A DNA stretch of 7,499 bases, taken from Streptomyces albidoflavus (lineage in GTDB: Bacteria; Actinomycetota; Actinomycetes; Streptomycetales; Streptomycetaceae). The translations under genes were made by a program, and so were the position numbers. Under the pieces are notes generated by a model. That model searched no databases and was not told the DNA's origin. It saw nothing but the letters and a program-made list of their open reading frames with translations. The DNA lies in assembly GCF_000719955.1 (NCBI RefSeq), contig NZ_JOII01000069.1, positions 1 through 7,499 on the forward strand. Direction: 5' to 3'. Each line of letters opens with the position of its first letter. The first letter of the stretch is position 1. Of this stretch, positions 1 to 5,565 are shown piece by piece.

Positions 1-140
1 GTCGTCAGGAACAAGATCAGCACGCATTCCGGACACACTGCCGACCAAGATCGCCGAGCACAAGACCCGCAGCCAAACTCATTCTGAAACGATCAGTAAC
101 TCGCCGCATGAAACCCGGTGTCCACTCCCCGGGATCAACC
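1..140. other. Unassigned sequence at window start
   Basis: I see no gene here that I can support. Open readings on both strands are short, have no ribosome binding site and match no family I recognise. At about 141 the sequence joins the broken end of an IS110 transposase, so this stretch is either flanking DNA or the end of another element that interrupted it. The last 35 bases contain the GC-rich motif CCCCGGG, with no clear inverted-repeat partner elsewhere in the window. Confidence 0.4.
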
Positions 141-242
141 TCAGAACACCTTCTTCCCTGCCCGGTTCACAGCGGTGGCGTGGTGGTCACCCTTGCCGAC
201 GTCCAAGCCCAGATAGACGTCGATGCCCGTCTCGTCCGACAT
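141..242 (-). pseudogene. IS110-family transposase, N-terminal fragment (copy A)
   Basis: Reading the minus strand from ATG at 242 gives 33 residues containing YLGLDVGKGDHHATA, then a stop at 141-143. This is the opening beta-strand of the RuvC-like DEDD domain of IS110-family transposases (DEDD_Tnp_IS110). D14 in LGLDVGK would be the first catalytic acidic residue. Complete family members are about 350-420 residues, so more than 90 percent is missing and the protein cannot be active. The reading is lost just after GKKVF, where the family would continue, so the break lies at about 141-146. A purine-rich GGGAGCGAAAAGC precedes the ATG and could serve as its ribosome binding site. It differs in sequence from the second IS110 copy at 851-1498, so the two are different elements and not a duplication. 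Confidence 0.8.
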
Positions 243-348
243 GCTTTTCGCTCCCGTGCTCGCATTCTCCCCGGCCTAACCTGCGGCATCAGCGTGCCAG
301 CATCCACGTTACGAAGAGACTGCCCGAGGGCGCACGTGCCTCTAATCA
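243..348 (-). other. IS110 copy A left-end leader (non-coding)
   Basis: This is the non-coding DNA upstream of the copy A start codon. On the minus strand it begins with TGATTAG (CTAATCA at 342-348), 106 bases from the ATG, followed by a GC-rich stretch able to fold. Copy B has the same TGATTAG 101 bases before its GTG, also followed by a GC-rich stretch. The shared motif and spacing suggest that this is the left end of the element. In the IS110 family the non-coding end upstream of the transposase is known to encode a guide (bridge) RNA in the studied members; whether this one does is inference. Confidence 0.45.
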
Positions 349-421
349 GCGGTCTGCCAATGCCTCCGGCGCCGGCGACACCACCTTTTCGATCATCTCG
401 ACTGGGGGCTCAAGTCATACC

Positions 422-850
422 GGGGCCGAAGGCCGGGAGCCCCATTGCGAGGCCACGAAGACGGTAACGGGGCTCTGGAAAAGTGAGGCACTCGGCCGGT
501 CCCGCGGCGGGCTGAGCACGAAGATCCACCTCGCCTGCGACGGGCAGGGCGGGCCGCTTGCCTTCACGATCACGGGCGGGAACGTCAACGACTGCACGCA
601 GTTCGAGCCGGTCATGGCCCGCATCGCCGTCAAGCGGTCCGGGCCCGGCCGGCCCCGCACCCGGCCCGACCGGGTGGCCGGCGACAAGGGCTACTCGTCC
701 CGCAAGATCCGCGCCTACCTGCGAAAACGCAGCATCGGGTGCGTCATGCCCGAACGCACCGACCAGATCAACGGACGCCGACGACGCGGCGAGACACTCT
801 GCCGCCTCGACCGCGCCGCCTACCGACGCCGCAACGTCGTCGAACGCTGC
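422..850 (+). pseudogene. IS5-family transposase, internal fragment
   Basis: In the plus-strand frame through 614 the translation contains ALGRSRGGLSTKIHLACDG, then ITGGNVNDCTQFEPV, VAGDKGYSSRKI and finally RRNVVERC. These are the central blocks of an IS5-family DDE transposase (DDE_Tnp_1): the GRSRGG..TKIHLA strand, the second catalytic Asp in GDKGYSS, and the catalytic Glu in NVVER. The first catalytic Asp and the whole N-terminal domain are missing. Upstream of about 422 the frame stays open but no longer resembles a transposase. The family normally continues after NVVERC with FNRLKQW; here homology stops at 848-850 and the sequence passes straight into an oppositely oriented IS110 remnant. 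The frame remaining open to 1792 is accidental readthrough of the IS110 antisense strand. It is a dead fragment. Confidence 0.82.
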
Positions 851-1498
851 CGCGTCGAGGACCGCCTGGGCCAGGGACTCGGCCCCGCGGACCTTGCGGT
901 TCCTGAGCCGGGTCTCCAGCCGTTCGCGGCCGGCGCGACGCAGGGCGGCGGGTGTCTGGTATCCGGTCAGAAGGACCAGCGGGCCGGCGTTACCCAGATC
1001 GAGTTCTCGTTCAAGGGCGGGAAAGATGCTGGTCAGCTGGCCGCGCAGGCGATTGATCCGCCGGGTGCGGTCGGCGCTGATGTCTGCCCGGCGGCCAGTG
1101 AGAACGCACAGTTCGAGGGTGTGCTCCTCGTCGGACCGCAGAGTGGTCAGGTCCCGGCGCATGCGGGCCTGGTCGGCGATGACCGTGGCGTCCTTGGCGT
1201 CAGTCTTGCCGGTGCCTCGGTAGCCGGCGGCGGCCCGGTTGACCGCCAGGCCGGGTATGTAGACGAACTGCTGGCCGTGATTGAGCAAGAGGTTGATCCA
1301 CAAGGCTGCCATGCCGTCGGCCACGTCGACCGCCCAGACCACGTCCTCGTCGATGGCCGTCACGTCGACGAGAAGGGCCAGGAGCTCCGGCTCGTCATTG
1401 AGCACCCGCCGCGACAGCAGCCGTGTGCCGTCGGCATCGAGCACCACGCAGTGGTGGTGGGTCTTGCCTATGTCCGTCCCCGCCCAGACCAGGGCCAC
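851..1498 (-). pseudogene. IS110-family transposase, truncated (copy B)
   Basis: The best start is GTG at 1498 on the minus strand, preceded by GGAGG with 5 bases between. The open frame extends upstream to 1600 but that part lacks family features. About 215 transposase residues remain. GTDIGKTHHH (D9) is the first acidic residue of the DEDD RuvC-like domain; VVWAVDVADG (about 54-62) occupies the second acidic block; GYRGTGKTDAKDATVIADQ (D100, D103) supplies the last pair. The arginine-rich helix ADRTRRINRLRGQL follows at about 142-155. Homology ends at QAVLDAA, where the antisense of an IS5 fragment begins. The C-terminal Transposase_20 domain with the catalytic serine is therefore gone. Known IS110 enzymes need both domains, so this copy should be inactive. 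Any protein made would carry a nonsense antisense tail to 410. Confidence 0.85.
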
Positions 1499-1599
1499 CT
1501 GTTCCTCCGGTCGTTCGACATGTGCTGTTCGTCCGGACGGCCTCGCCAGCGTGGTCCTACTCAGCGATGCACCCGCAAGGGTCCCGCAGCTCCTAATCA
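1499..1599 (-). other. IS110 copy B left-end leader (non-coding)
   Basis: This 101-base stretch separates the copy B start from TGATTAG on the minus strand (CTAATCA at 1593-1599). Just inside the motif is a small hairpin, ACCC-TTGC-GGGT on the minus strand (1571-1582). The layout parallels the leader of copy A: same motif, nearly same distance, GC-rich foldable stretch next to the motif. I infer that it is the element's left end and a possible guide-RNA template; the RNA itself cannot be shown from sequence alone. Confidence 0.45.
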
Positions 1600-1876
1600 T
1601 CGGCCGAGTCGTCGTGAGACGCCGGGCGGCCAGGTGTCGCGAACCATCAAGTGCAACCGACTGAAGCCATACCCGGCGTCTCTGGGCCTCTGGACCTTAC
1701 GACGGCCCGTCCAACCCACCAACAACGTAGGACCGACTGACATCGAGAGATTCCTCGACCTCGACAAGAACAAGATCAAACCGACGTGTTGATTCCCGGC
1801 AAGCCCTTAGAGTCCGGCACACGATCACGATCCGCGTTTCGTGACGCATGTCCACGCACACGCGGGTCGTTGGCCG
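1600..1876. other. Gene-free stretch between IS debris and SDR gene
   Basis: I find no supportable gene in these 277 bases. A plus-strand reading ends with DIERFLDLDKNKIKPTC and a stop at 1790-1792. It has lower G+C and more adenine than its surroundings and might be the tail of a lost gene, but it has no recognisable start or family. On the minus strand this DNA lies outside the inferred IS110 left end at 1599, so it is probably older flanking sequence. Confidence 0.4.
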
Positions 1877-1910
1877 CGCGTCCCGAAGGCGCGATGTCCT
1901 TCGGGACGCG
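1877..1910 (-). terminator. Strong hairpin terminator of the SDR gene
   Basis: This is a perfect 13-bp inverted repeat: CGCGTCCCGAAGG at 1877-1889 and CCTTCGGGACGCG at 1898-1910, with an 8-base loop. It starts 14 bases past the SDR stop codon on the minus strand. No U-run follows, which is usual for actinobacterial terminators. Its position says it ends the SDR transcript; being symmetrical it could also block transcription entering from the IS debris. Confidence 0.8.
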
Positions 1911-1924
1911 TCAGGGGTTCGGGT

Positions 1925-2680
1925 TCAGGCGTTGTAGCCGCCGTGGGCGTCCAGTACCGCGCCCGTGACGTACGACGCGGCGGGGCTTGCCAGGAAGGCG
2001 ATCGCCGCGGCGATTTCGTCGGGGTGCCCCATGCGTTGCAGGGACAGTGAGCTGAGCAGGGCCTTGAGGGTGTCCGGGTTCGGTGGTTGCATGCGGCTGT
2101 CCATCAGTCCGGCTTCCACGACGTTGGCGGTGATGTCGCGGGGCCCGAGGTCGCGTGCGACCCCCATGGTGTACCTCTCGATGCCTGACTTGGTCGCGGC
2201 GTAGTCGGCAACGCCCGGGACGCCGACCCGGGATCCCAGTCCGGAACTCACCGTGATGATGCGGCCGCCCGTGCGCAGCACGCGGGAGGCGGCCCGGATG
2301 ACGGCGATCACGCCGAGGTAGTTGGTGGCGTGCATTCGGTCCAGTGCGGCGGTGTCGGCGTCCGGGTCGTCCACCGTGCGGCCCTGCTCCACGGAGATCG
2401 CGGCGTTGTTGACGAGGATGTCCAGGCCGCCGAAGTGCGCGACCACGTCGTCGATCAGGGCCGGCGCCTGGCTGGTGTCGGCCTGGTCGGACTGGAAGGC
2501 GACGGCCGTGGCTCCGTTGCCGTGCACCTCGTGGACGACGGCTTGCGCCTGCTTCTCGGAGCTGACGTAAGTGAAGGCGACGCGGGCGCCCTGCTCGGCC
2601 AGCAGCCGTACGGTCGCGGCTCCCAGTCCGCGTGACCCCCCGGTGACCAGGGCGACCTTGTCCGTGAGTGGCTTGCTCAT
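1925..2680 (-). CDS. Short-chain dehydrogenase/reductase (SDR family oxidoreductase)
   Basis: This is a 251-residue classical SDR, the usual family length, predicted cytosolic. The Rossmann cofactor loop TGGSRGLG is at 13-20, NNAA at 91-94, catalytic Asn at 120 (TNYLG), Ser at about 146 (ITVSSG), and the YxxxK pair at Y160/K164 (YAATK). YVTG (237-240), followed by a Gly-rich end, is the typical C-terminus. Arg18 in the glycine loop and the lack of an acidic residue at the end of the second strand (YVSSEK) lean towards NADP(H); this is an inference. The substrate cannot be told. The usual PG motif after the fifth strand reads EAG here (about 189-191). I chose ATG 2680 because GAGG lies 8 bases upstream; an in-frame GTG at 2689 would give 254 residues but overlaps that site. 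It is divergent from the Rrf2 regulator across an operator-rich spacer, so it is probably that regulator's main target, and it is followed by a strong terminator. Confidence 0.93.
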   Translation of the reverse strand: MSKPLTDKVALVTGGSRGLGAATVRLLAEQGARVAFTYVSSEKQAQAVVHEVHGNGATAVAFQSDQADTSQAPALIDDVVAHFGGLDILVNNAAISVEQGRTVDDPDADTAALDRMHATNYLGVIAVIRAASRVLRTGGRIITVSSGLGSRVGVPGVADYAATKSGIERYTMGVARDLGPRDITANVVEAGLMDSRMQPPNPDTLKALLSSLSLQRMGHPDEIAAAIAFLASPAASYVTGAVLDAHGGYNA

Positions 2681-2709
2681 TCTTCTCACCTCGTTGATTG
2701 GCCCTTCTC

Positions 2710-2774
2710 GGCAGTCGCAACGTTAATTGTTACGACAGCCTGTTGCAACCTTTACTGTTACGACTGCCGTAACA
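2710..2774. promoter_or_regulatory. Nested palindromic operator between SDR and Rrf2 genes
   Basis: Two similar 23-bp units (2714-2736 and 2742-2764) repeat with a 28-bp period. Each has a left arm GCAAC and a right arm GTTACGAC. The first is itself a dyad, GTCGcAAC-N7-GTTaCGAC, with one mismatch between arms. Over 2710-2768 the whole region is an imperfect palindrome centred on 2739: 22 of 29 symmetric positions pair, with a perfect outer GGCAGTCG/CGACTGCC. TGTTACG at 2756-2762 and CGTAACA at 2768-2774 make a further perfect 7-bp inverted repeat with a 5-base spacer. The spacing and position in a divergent spacer next to an Rrf2 gene suggest two or more repressor dimers binding on one face of the helix. 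Confidence 0.7.
2720..2748 (-). promoter_or_regulatory. Predicted sigma-70-type promoter for the SDR gene
   Basis: On the minus strand, TTGCAA (2748-2743) and TAACGT (2725-2720) are separated by 17 bases, fitting -35 and -10 elements of a housekeeping-sigma promoter. Transcription would start near 2713, giving a leader of about 33 bases with the ribosome binding site. Both elements lie inside the palindromic operator units, so a bound repressor would block polymerase directly. Confidence 0.5.
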
Positions 2775-2802
2775 TGGGCTTCGCGACCAAGAGGAGGAGC
2801 CC

Positions 2803-3237
2803 ATGAGCGCCAACAGCAGACTGACCATCGCCGCCCACGCGCTCGCCTGGATCGGCCTCTACCAGCGCCAAGGGCATGAAGTCGCCACCTCCGAGCAGAT
2901 CGCGACCAGCGCCAACACCAACCCCGTGGTGATCAGACGGCTGCTCGGCGAGCTGCGCAGGGCCGGGCTCGTGGAGTCCCGACGAGGCGTGGGCGCGGGC
3001 TGGTCGCTGGCACGCGAGCTGGAGTCGATGACCCTGCTCGACGTGTACGAGGCAGTCGAACCCGGCCCGCTGTTCGCCATGCACCGCGCCACCCCGGACC
3101 CGGAATGCGTGGTGGGTCACGGCATCCAGCCGGCCATGCAGAGCATCTACGAGGGCATTGAGGAGACCGTGAGACACGAACTGGCCCGCGTCACGCTCGC
3201 GAACGTACTCCAAGACGTACTCGCGACACCTCGCTAA
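2803..3237 (+). CDS. Rrf2-family transcriptional regulator
   Basis: This is a 144-residue Rrf2-type winged-helix DNA-binding protein, the normal length. The N-terminal helix is RLTIAAHALAWIGLY. The helix-turn-helix covers about 27-52 (ATSEQIATSANTNPVVIRRLL) and the wing about 57-70 (VESRRGVGAGWSLA). The Rrf2 signature block TLLDVYEAVE is at 78-87. Only one cysteine is present, C102 in PDPECVVG; the three-cysteine cluster set of IscR/NsrR-type members is missing. It therefore resembles the YwnA-like branch, which lacks an iron-sulfur cluster. ATG 2803 is well fixed by AGGAGG at 2792-2797, 5 bases upstream. Next to the divergent SDR gene and tandem palindromes, it most likely represses both genes in response to a reactive or redox-active signal; the signal is inference. 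Confidence 0.92.
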   Translation: MSANSRLTIAAHALAWIGLYQRQGHEVATSEQIATSANTNPVVIRRLLGELRRAGLVESRRGVGAGWSLARELESMTLLDVYEAVEPGPLFAMHRATPDPECVVGHGIQPAMQSIYEGIEETVRHELARVTLANVLQDVLATPR

Positions 3238-3318
3238 CCTCTCCGCTACGCCCTGACATCACCAAGATCCCCAGGTCAACACGCTCATTACGGCGAGGGT
3301 CGCCTGCGCCGCAGCGCC

Positions 3319-3930
3319 TCAGAATCCAGCCATGGACTTGTCGAGGGCCCCGCCCAGCGCACAGTAGACGCTGTAGTGGACCGAGTGATGCCCTCTGCGA
3401 CGCAGCGCGAATCCCATGATGAACGACAACGCGTAGAGACCGCCGAGGACCGCCGCTACGAGGGGGCTGTAGACGAAGGGCGGGTTCCAGGGATCGTTGC
3501 AACGCAGGGGGAGTGGTCGGTGCTGCCGGTCGGTTTCGCCGCCTGGGCCTACCAGGACTGGTTCGAGGCCTGAGCCGGTGAGGGTCCAGGACTCGTAGTC
3601 GGGATCTGGTTCGATGCAGAGTCGAGTGCCGTCGTCAAATCCGGGGGACAGGGTGCCGAGCCCGGTGACCTCGGCTTCGGTGACGGCCTTGGTGAACAGG
3701 CCGAGGAGCGGTGCCAGAGCCGTTCCCGTCCCAGGGAAGAGGACGGCCTGGGTGCCGGCGGCATTGGTGACGGTGATCGGCGTTTCGATGGCGAACTCGC
3801 CATCAAGGCGGACACGGCCGTCGGGATCGTGATCAGTGAAGCTGATCCGGACCTGGCAGTCGAAGGCGGTGCGGGTGACACGGGCACGACCAGCTCTGCG
3901 GGGACTTTCACCACACCTCCCTGGGGGCAT
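3319..3930 (-). CDS. DUF6188-like protein with C-terminal membrane segment (possible N-terminal frameshift)
   Basis: The 203-residue frame contains a block resembling actinobacterial DUF6188 proteins at about 18-132: VTRTAFDCQVRISF, a middle strand AIETPITV, then ALAPLLGLFTKAVTEAEV and IEPDPDYESWTLTG, ending LVGPGGE. Most such proteins end about here. This one continues about 70 residues with a hydrophobic helix at about 154-175 (SPLVAAVLGGLYALSFIMGF) followed by RRRG. That suggests a single-pass anchor with a short positively charged cytoplasmic flank. The tail keeps strong G/C third positions, so it appears coding. The N-terminus is doubtful. ATG 3930 has no ribosome binding site and residues 1-16 have poor codon use. 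GTG 3911, in another frame, has GGGAGG 4 bases upstream and reads VKVPAELVVPV before the frame changes near 3877. It lies 36 bases downstream of the SMI1/KNR4-like gene, probably in one transcript. Function unknown. Confidence 0.65.
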   Translation of the reverse strand: MPPGRCGESPRRAGRARVTRTAFDCQVRISFTDHDPDGRVRLDGEFAIETPITVTNAAGTQAVLFPGTGTALAPLLGLFTKAVTEAEVTGLGTLSPGFDDGTRLCIEPDPDYESWTLTGSGLEPVLVGPGGETDRQHRPLPLRCNDPWNPPFVYSPLVAAVLGGLYALSFIMGFALRRRGHHSVHYSVYCALGGALDKSMAGF

Positions 3931-3966
3931 GGGGCGCTGGCGCCTGCGGGCTCCAGCACCCTCACG

Positions 3967-4638
3967 TCAGCGCGGGCCGTCGAGCAGGGCCCGCCCTTCG
4001 AGGATTCTGCGCGCATCGTGCGGGTCCACCCAGGTCAGCCCGCCGCACACGGTCAGTGCCGGCCACATGTCCTCGATGCGTCGGCCACCGGGCCCGACGA
4101 GGCAGCGGCCCTGTTCCAAGGCATCGGCCACGTCGCCCATCCACCTCTCCAACGGCCACCCGGCGGAGCCCGGCGCAAGGGGCTCCGGCTCGTATTCGAC
4201 CGTCCACCGGCCCACGTCCCCGTACGACGGCTCCGCCGGGCGCGCGTCGACGTAGAGGCCGTGCCAGATGTCCCCCATCACGCACGAGAACGGCACATGA
4301 CCCGGCTCCCGCTCCCAGTCCCGCGTCTGCATCACGTAGGCGTCCTCCAGCCGGTCCAGCGAGTACCACGCCTGCCGGCCTGGCAGAAAGGCCGTCGGCC
4401 ACAAACTCGCACCTCCGGCCGGTTCGTTGATGCCGTCATGCAGCCTGTACCAGGCACGTAGCGCCGGCGGGAGGGAAAGCCCGATCGACTCTTCCGCGGA
4501 GGCGAGGTCGTCCTCGCTGGCAGCGGAACGCAGCAGCGCCGCAGACGCCGGGGCATGAACCCGCAGCCACTTCTCGATGCGTCCCCAAGCTACGGCAACC
4601 CGCTCAGTCGGCCCTTCGAGATGTAGTTGATCCGCCAT
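3967..4638 (-). CDS. SMI1/KNR4 family protein
   Basis: This is a 223-residue soluble acidic protein with no signal peptide or membrane segment. The N-terminal half fits the SMI1/KNR4 (SUKH) fold: WGRIEKWLRVHAP at about 18-30, then the hallmark EDDLASAEESIGLSLPPALRAWYRLHDGIN at 42-71, in which a helix and LP..LR..Y..HDG form the conserved core. SLDRLEDAY (93-101) and the tryptophan-rich IWHGLYVD (124-131) follow, then a second WPLERWMGDVADALEQG helix (161-177). Family members include immunity proteins of polymorphic toxin systems and many stand-alone actinobacterial proteins; no toxin gene is visible here. I prefer ATG 4638, with GGTGG just upstream; a TTG at 4653 would add five residues. It is followed after 36 bases by the DUF6188-like gene on the same strand, and the two probably form an operon. 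Its precise role is unknown. Confidence 0.85.
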   Translation of the reverse strand: MADQLHLEGPTERVAVAWGRIEKWLRVHAPASAALLRSAASEDDLASAEESIGLSLPPALRAWYRLHDGINEPAGGASLWPTAFLPGRQAWYSLDRLEDAYVMQTRDWEREPGHVPFSCVMGDIWHGLYVDARPAEPSYGDVGRWTVEYEPEPLAPGSAGWPLERWMGDVADALEQGRCLVGPGGRRIEDMWPALTVCGGLTWVDPHDARRILEGRALLDGPR

Positions 4639-4669
4639 CGCGCCACCGTACAAGCAAGCGACCGATCAC

Positions 4670-5030
4670 TTCCATGAAGAGGTGGGGGAACACGACAAGC
4701 ACGACCTGCTCAGCTTCCGCGGTGATCCGGTCACGGTACGGATGGCATCTACCGCGCCCTCGCGGTGCCACACCCGTGTCCTGTCACCAAGCTGCGCCGC
4801 CGTCTGCTGAACCTCACCCCGCCACCAATCCCCTGGCATCCGCACGCCGCACCCGCCGCACCTTCGACCACCGCCACGGACGCGCCCCCACCGCCCGTGA
4901 ATCCCTCCGGGGCGACGGAGACACCGTTCAGGTCGACCGTTGGTTCGCCAAGACCCGCACCAAGCACGGCGAAGGCCAGCTCCCCGCCGACCACGCAGCC
5001 CTCATCGCCGCCCTTCTGACGGAGACTGGT
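4670..5030 (+). pseudogene. Decayed gene in three frames, ending in a helicase-associated-like repeat
   Basis: Coding-like sequence passes through three plus-strand frames. Frame one, 4670-4740, reads FHEEVGEHDKHDLLSFRGDP then VTVR. The next frame, from 4741 to about 4818, continues DGIYRALAVPHPCPVTKLRR and RLLNL. A third frame, about 4821-5030, reads RTRRTFDHRHGRAPTARES, then VQVDRWFAKTRTKHGEGQLP and ADHAALIAALL. The last block fits the helicase-associated (HA) repeat pattern: a helix ending in HG, a WF or WL in the middle, an arginine-rich loop, then L...ALxALL. Each section has mostly G/C third positions only in its own frame. No start with a ribosome binding site is seen, and both ends fade out. 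I read it as a pseudogene or cassette remnant with at least two frameshifts. The first two sections match no family I recognise. The third frame is open from 4674, so a shortened product is possible but unlikely. Confidence 0.45.
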
Positions 5031-5565
5031 GCGCTCCCAAGCCCGCCCCGGTTGCCCTGGCGTAACACGGTTCCCGTAAGCCCACTCCCGCACCCGGCAC
5101 CCGACTTCTGGAATCCCAGTGCGTATAACCACTTGTCATCTGATGTGGTGCTCTTGAGAACATGAGGCAACCTCACCACTCGGCCCGGGAACCCCTGTGA
5201 CCCGCCGTCTGACGCACTGGTTGGGCCGGTGCCACCCTCACACCGAAATCGGCCGCTCTGCCACTCGCAGCGCCTCACTCGTTCGGAGCCCTGCCAGCCC
5301 ACGCGACATCCGCTTCCGGCCACCACGCGGCACCAGCCGCGCTGCCGTCCCGGACCGGGAGACACCGCCCACCGAAGGCAGGGAGCACGCTCTGGGCCAG
5401 ATCGGCCCCGAGCCTAAGCACCGGGCGTGACTACCGAAAGCCGCCTCTCCGGCCCAACGTGGCCGTATCCAGGTGCAGTGGACCCTGGATTGGCCTGATC
5501 CGGACACGGAGAAGACCCGGTAACGGTAGGACAGACGCGAGCCAACAGGACAAGGGGGAGAAGAC
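5031..5565. other. Gene-poor stretch upstream of the coiled-coil gene
   Basis: I find no gene that I can support in these 535 bases, and no tRNA or clear terminator. One weak candidate is a GTG-started plus-strand frame at 5197-5430 (77 codons, rich in Arg, Pro and Ser). Its third positions are G/C-rich, but it has no ribosome binding site and no recognisable motif. In the same frame after its stop, a short reading ends with VQWTLDWPDPDTEKTR and a TAA at 5521-5523. That section looks more protein-like than its surroundings and could be the tail of a decayed gene. The last 45 bases must carry the leader of the gene at 5566. Confidence 0.4.

Noticed and set aside
405..443. GGGGCTC/GAGCCCC inverted repeat as an IS end or terminator
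   Set aside because: Seven bases with a 25-base gap is easily chance at this G+C content, and no element boundary fits it.
108..467. Plus-strand frame of 119 codons
   Set aside because: It runs antisense through the IS110 copy A start and across its leader, has no ribosome binding site and resembles no family.
410..850. Continuation of the IS110 copy B frame on the minus strand
   Set aside because: Beyond the junction it is antisense of the IS5 fragment and lacks the Transposase_20 domain; it is not a real C-terminus.
614..1792. Plus-strand frame of 392 codons
   Set aside because: Only the part up to about 850 is IS5 transposase. The rest is antisense of IS110 copy B, kept open by high-GC codon bias.
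3238..3318. Terminator between the convergent Rrf2 and DUF6188-like genes
   Set aside because: Only weak 4-5 bp stems such as CTGC/GCAG are present, too short to support a call.
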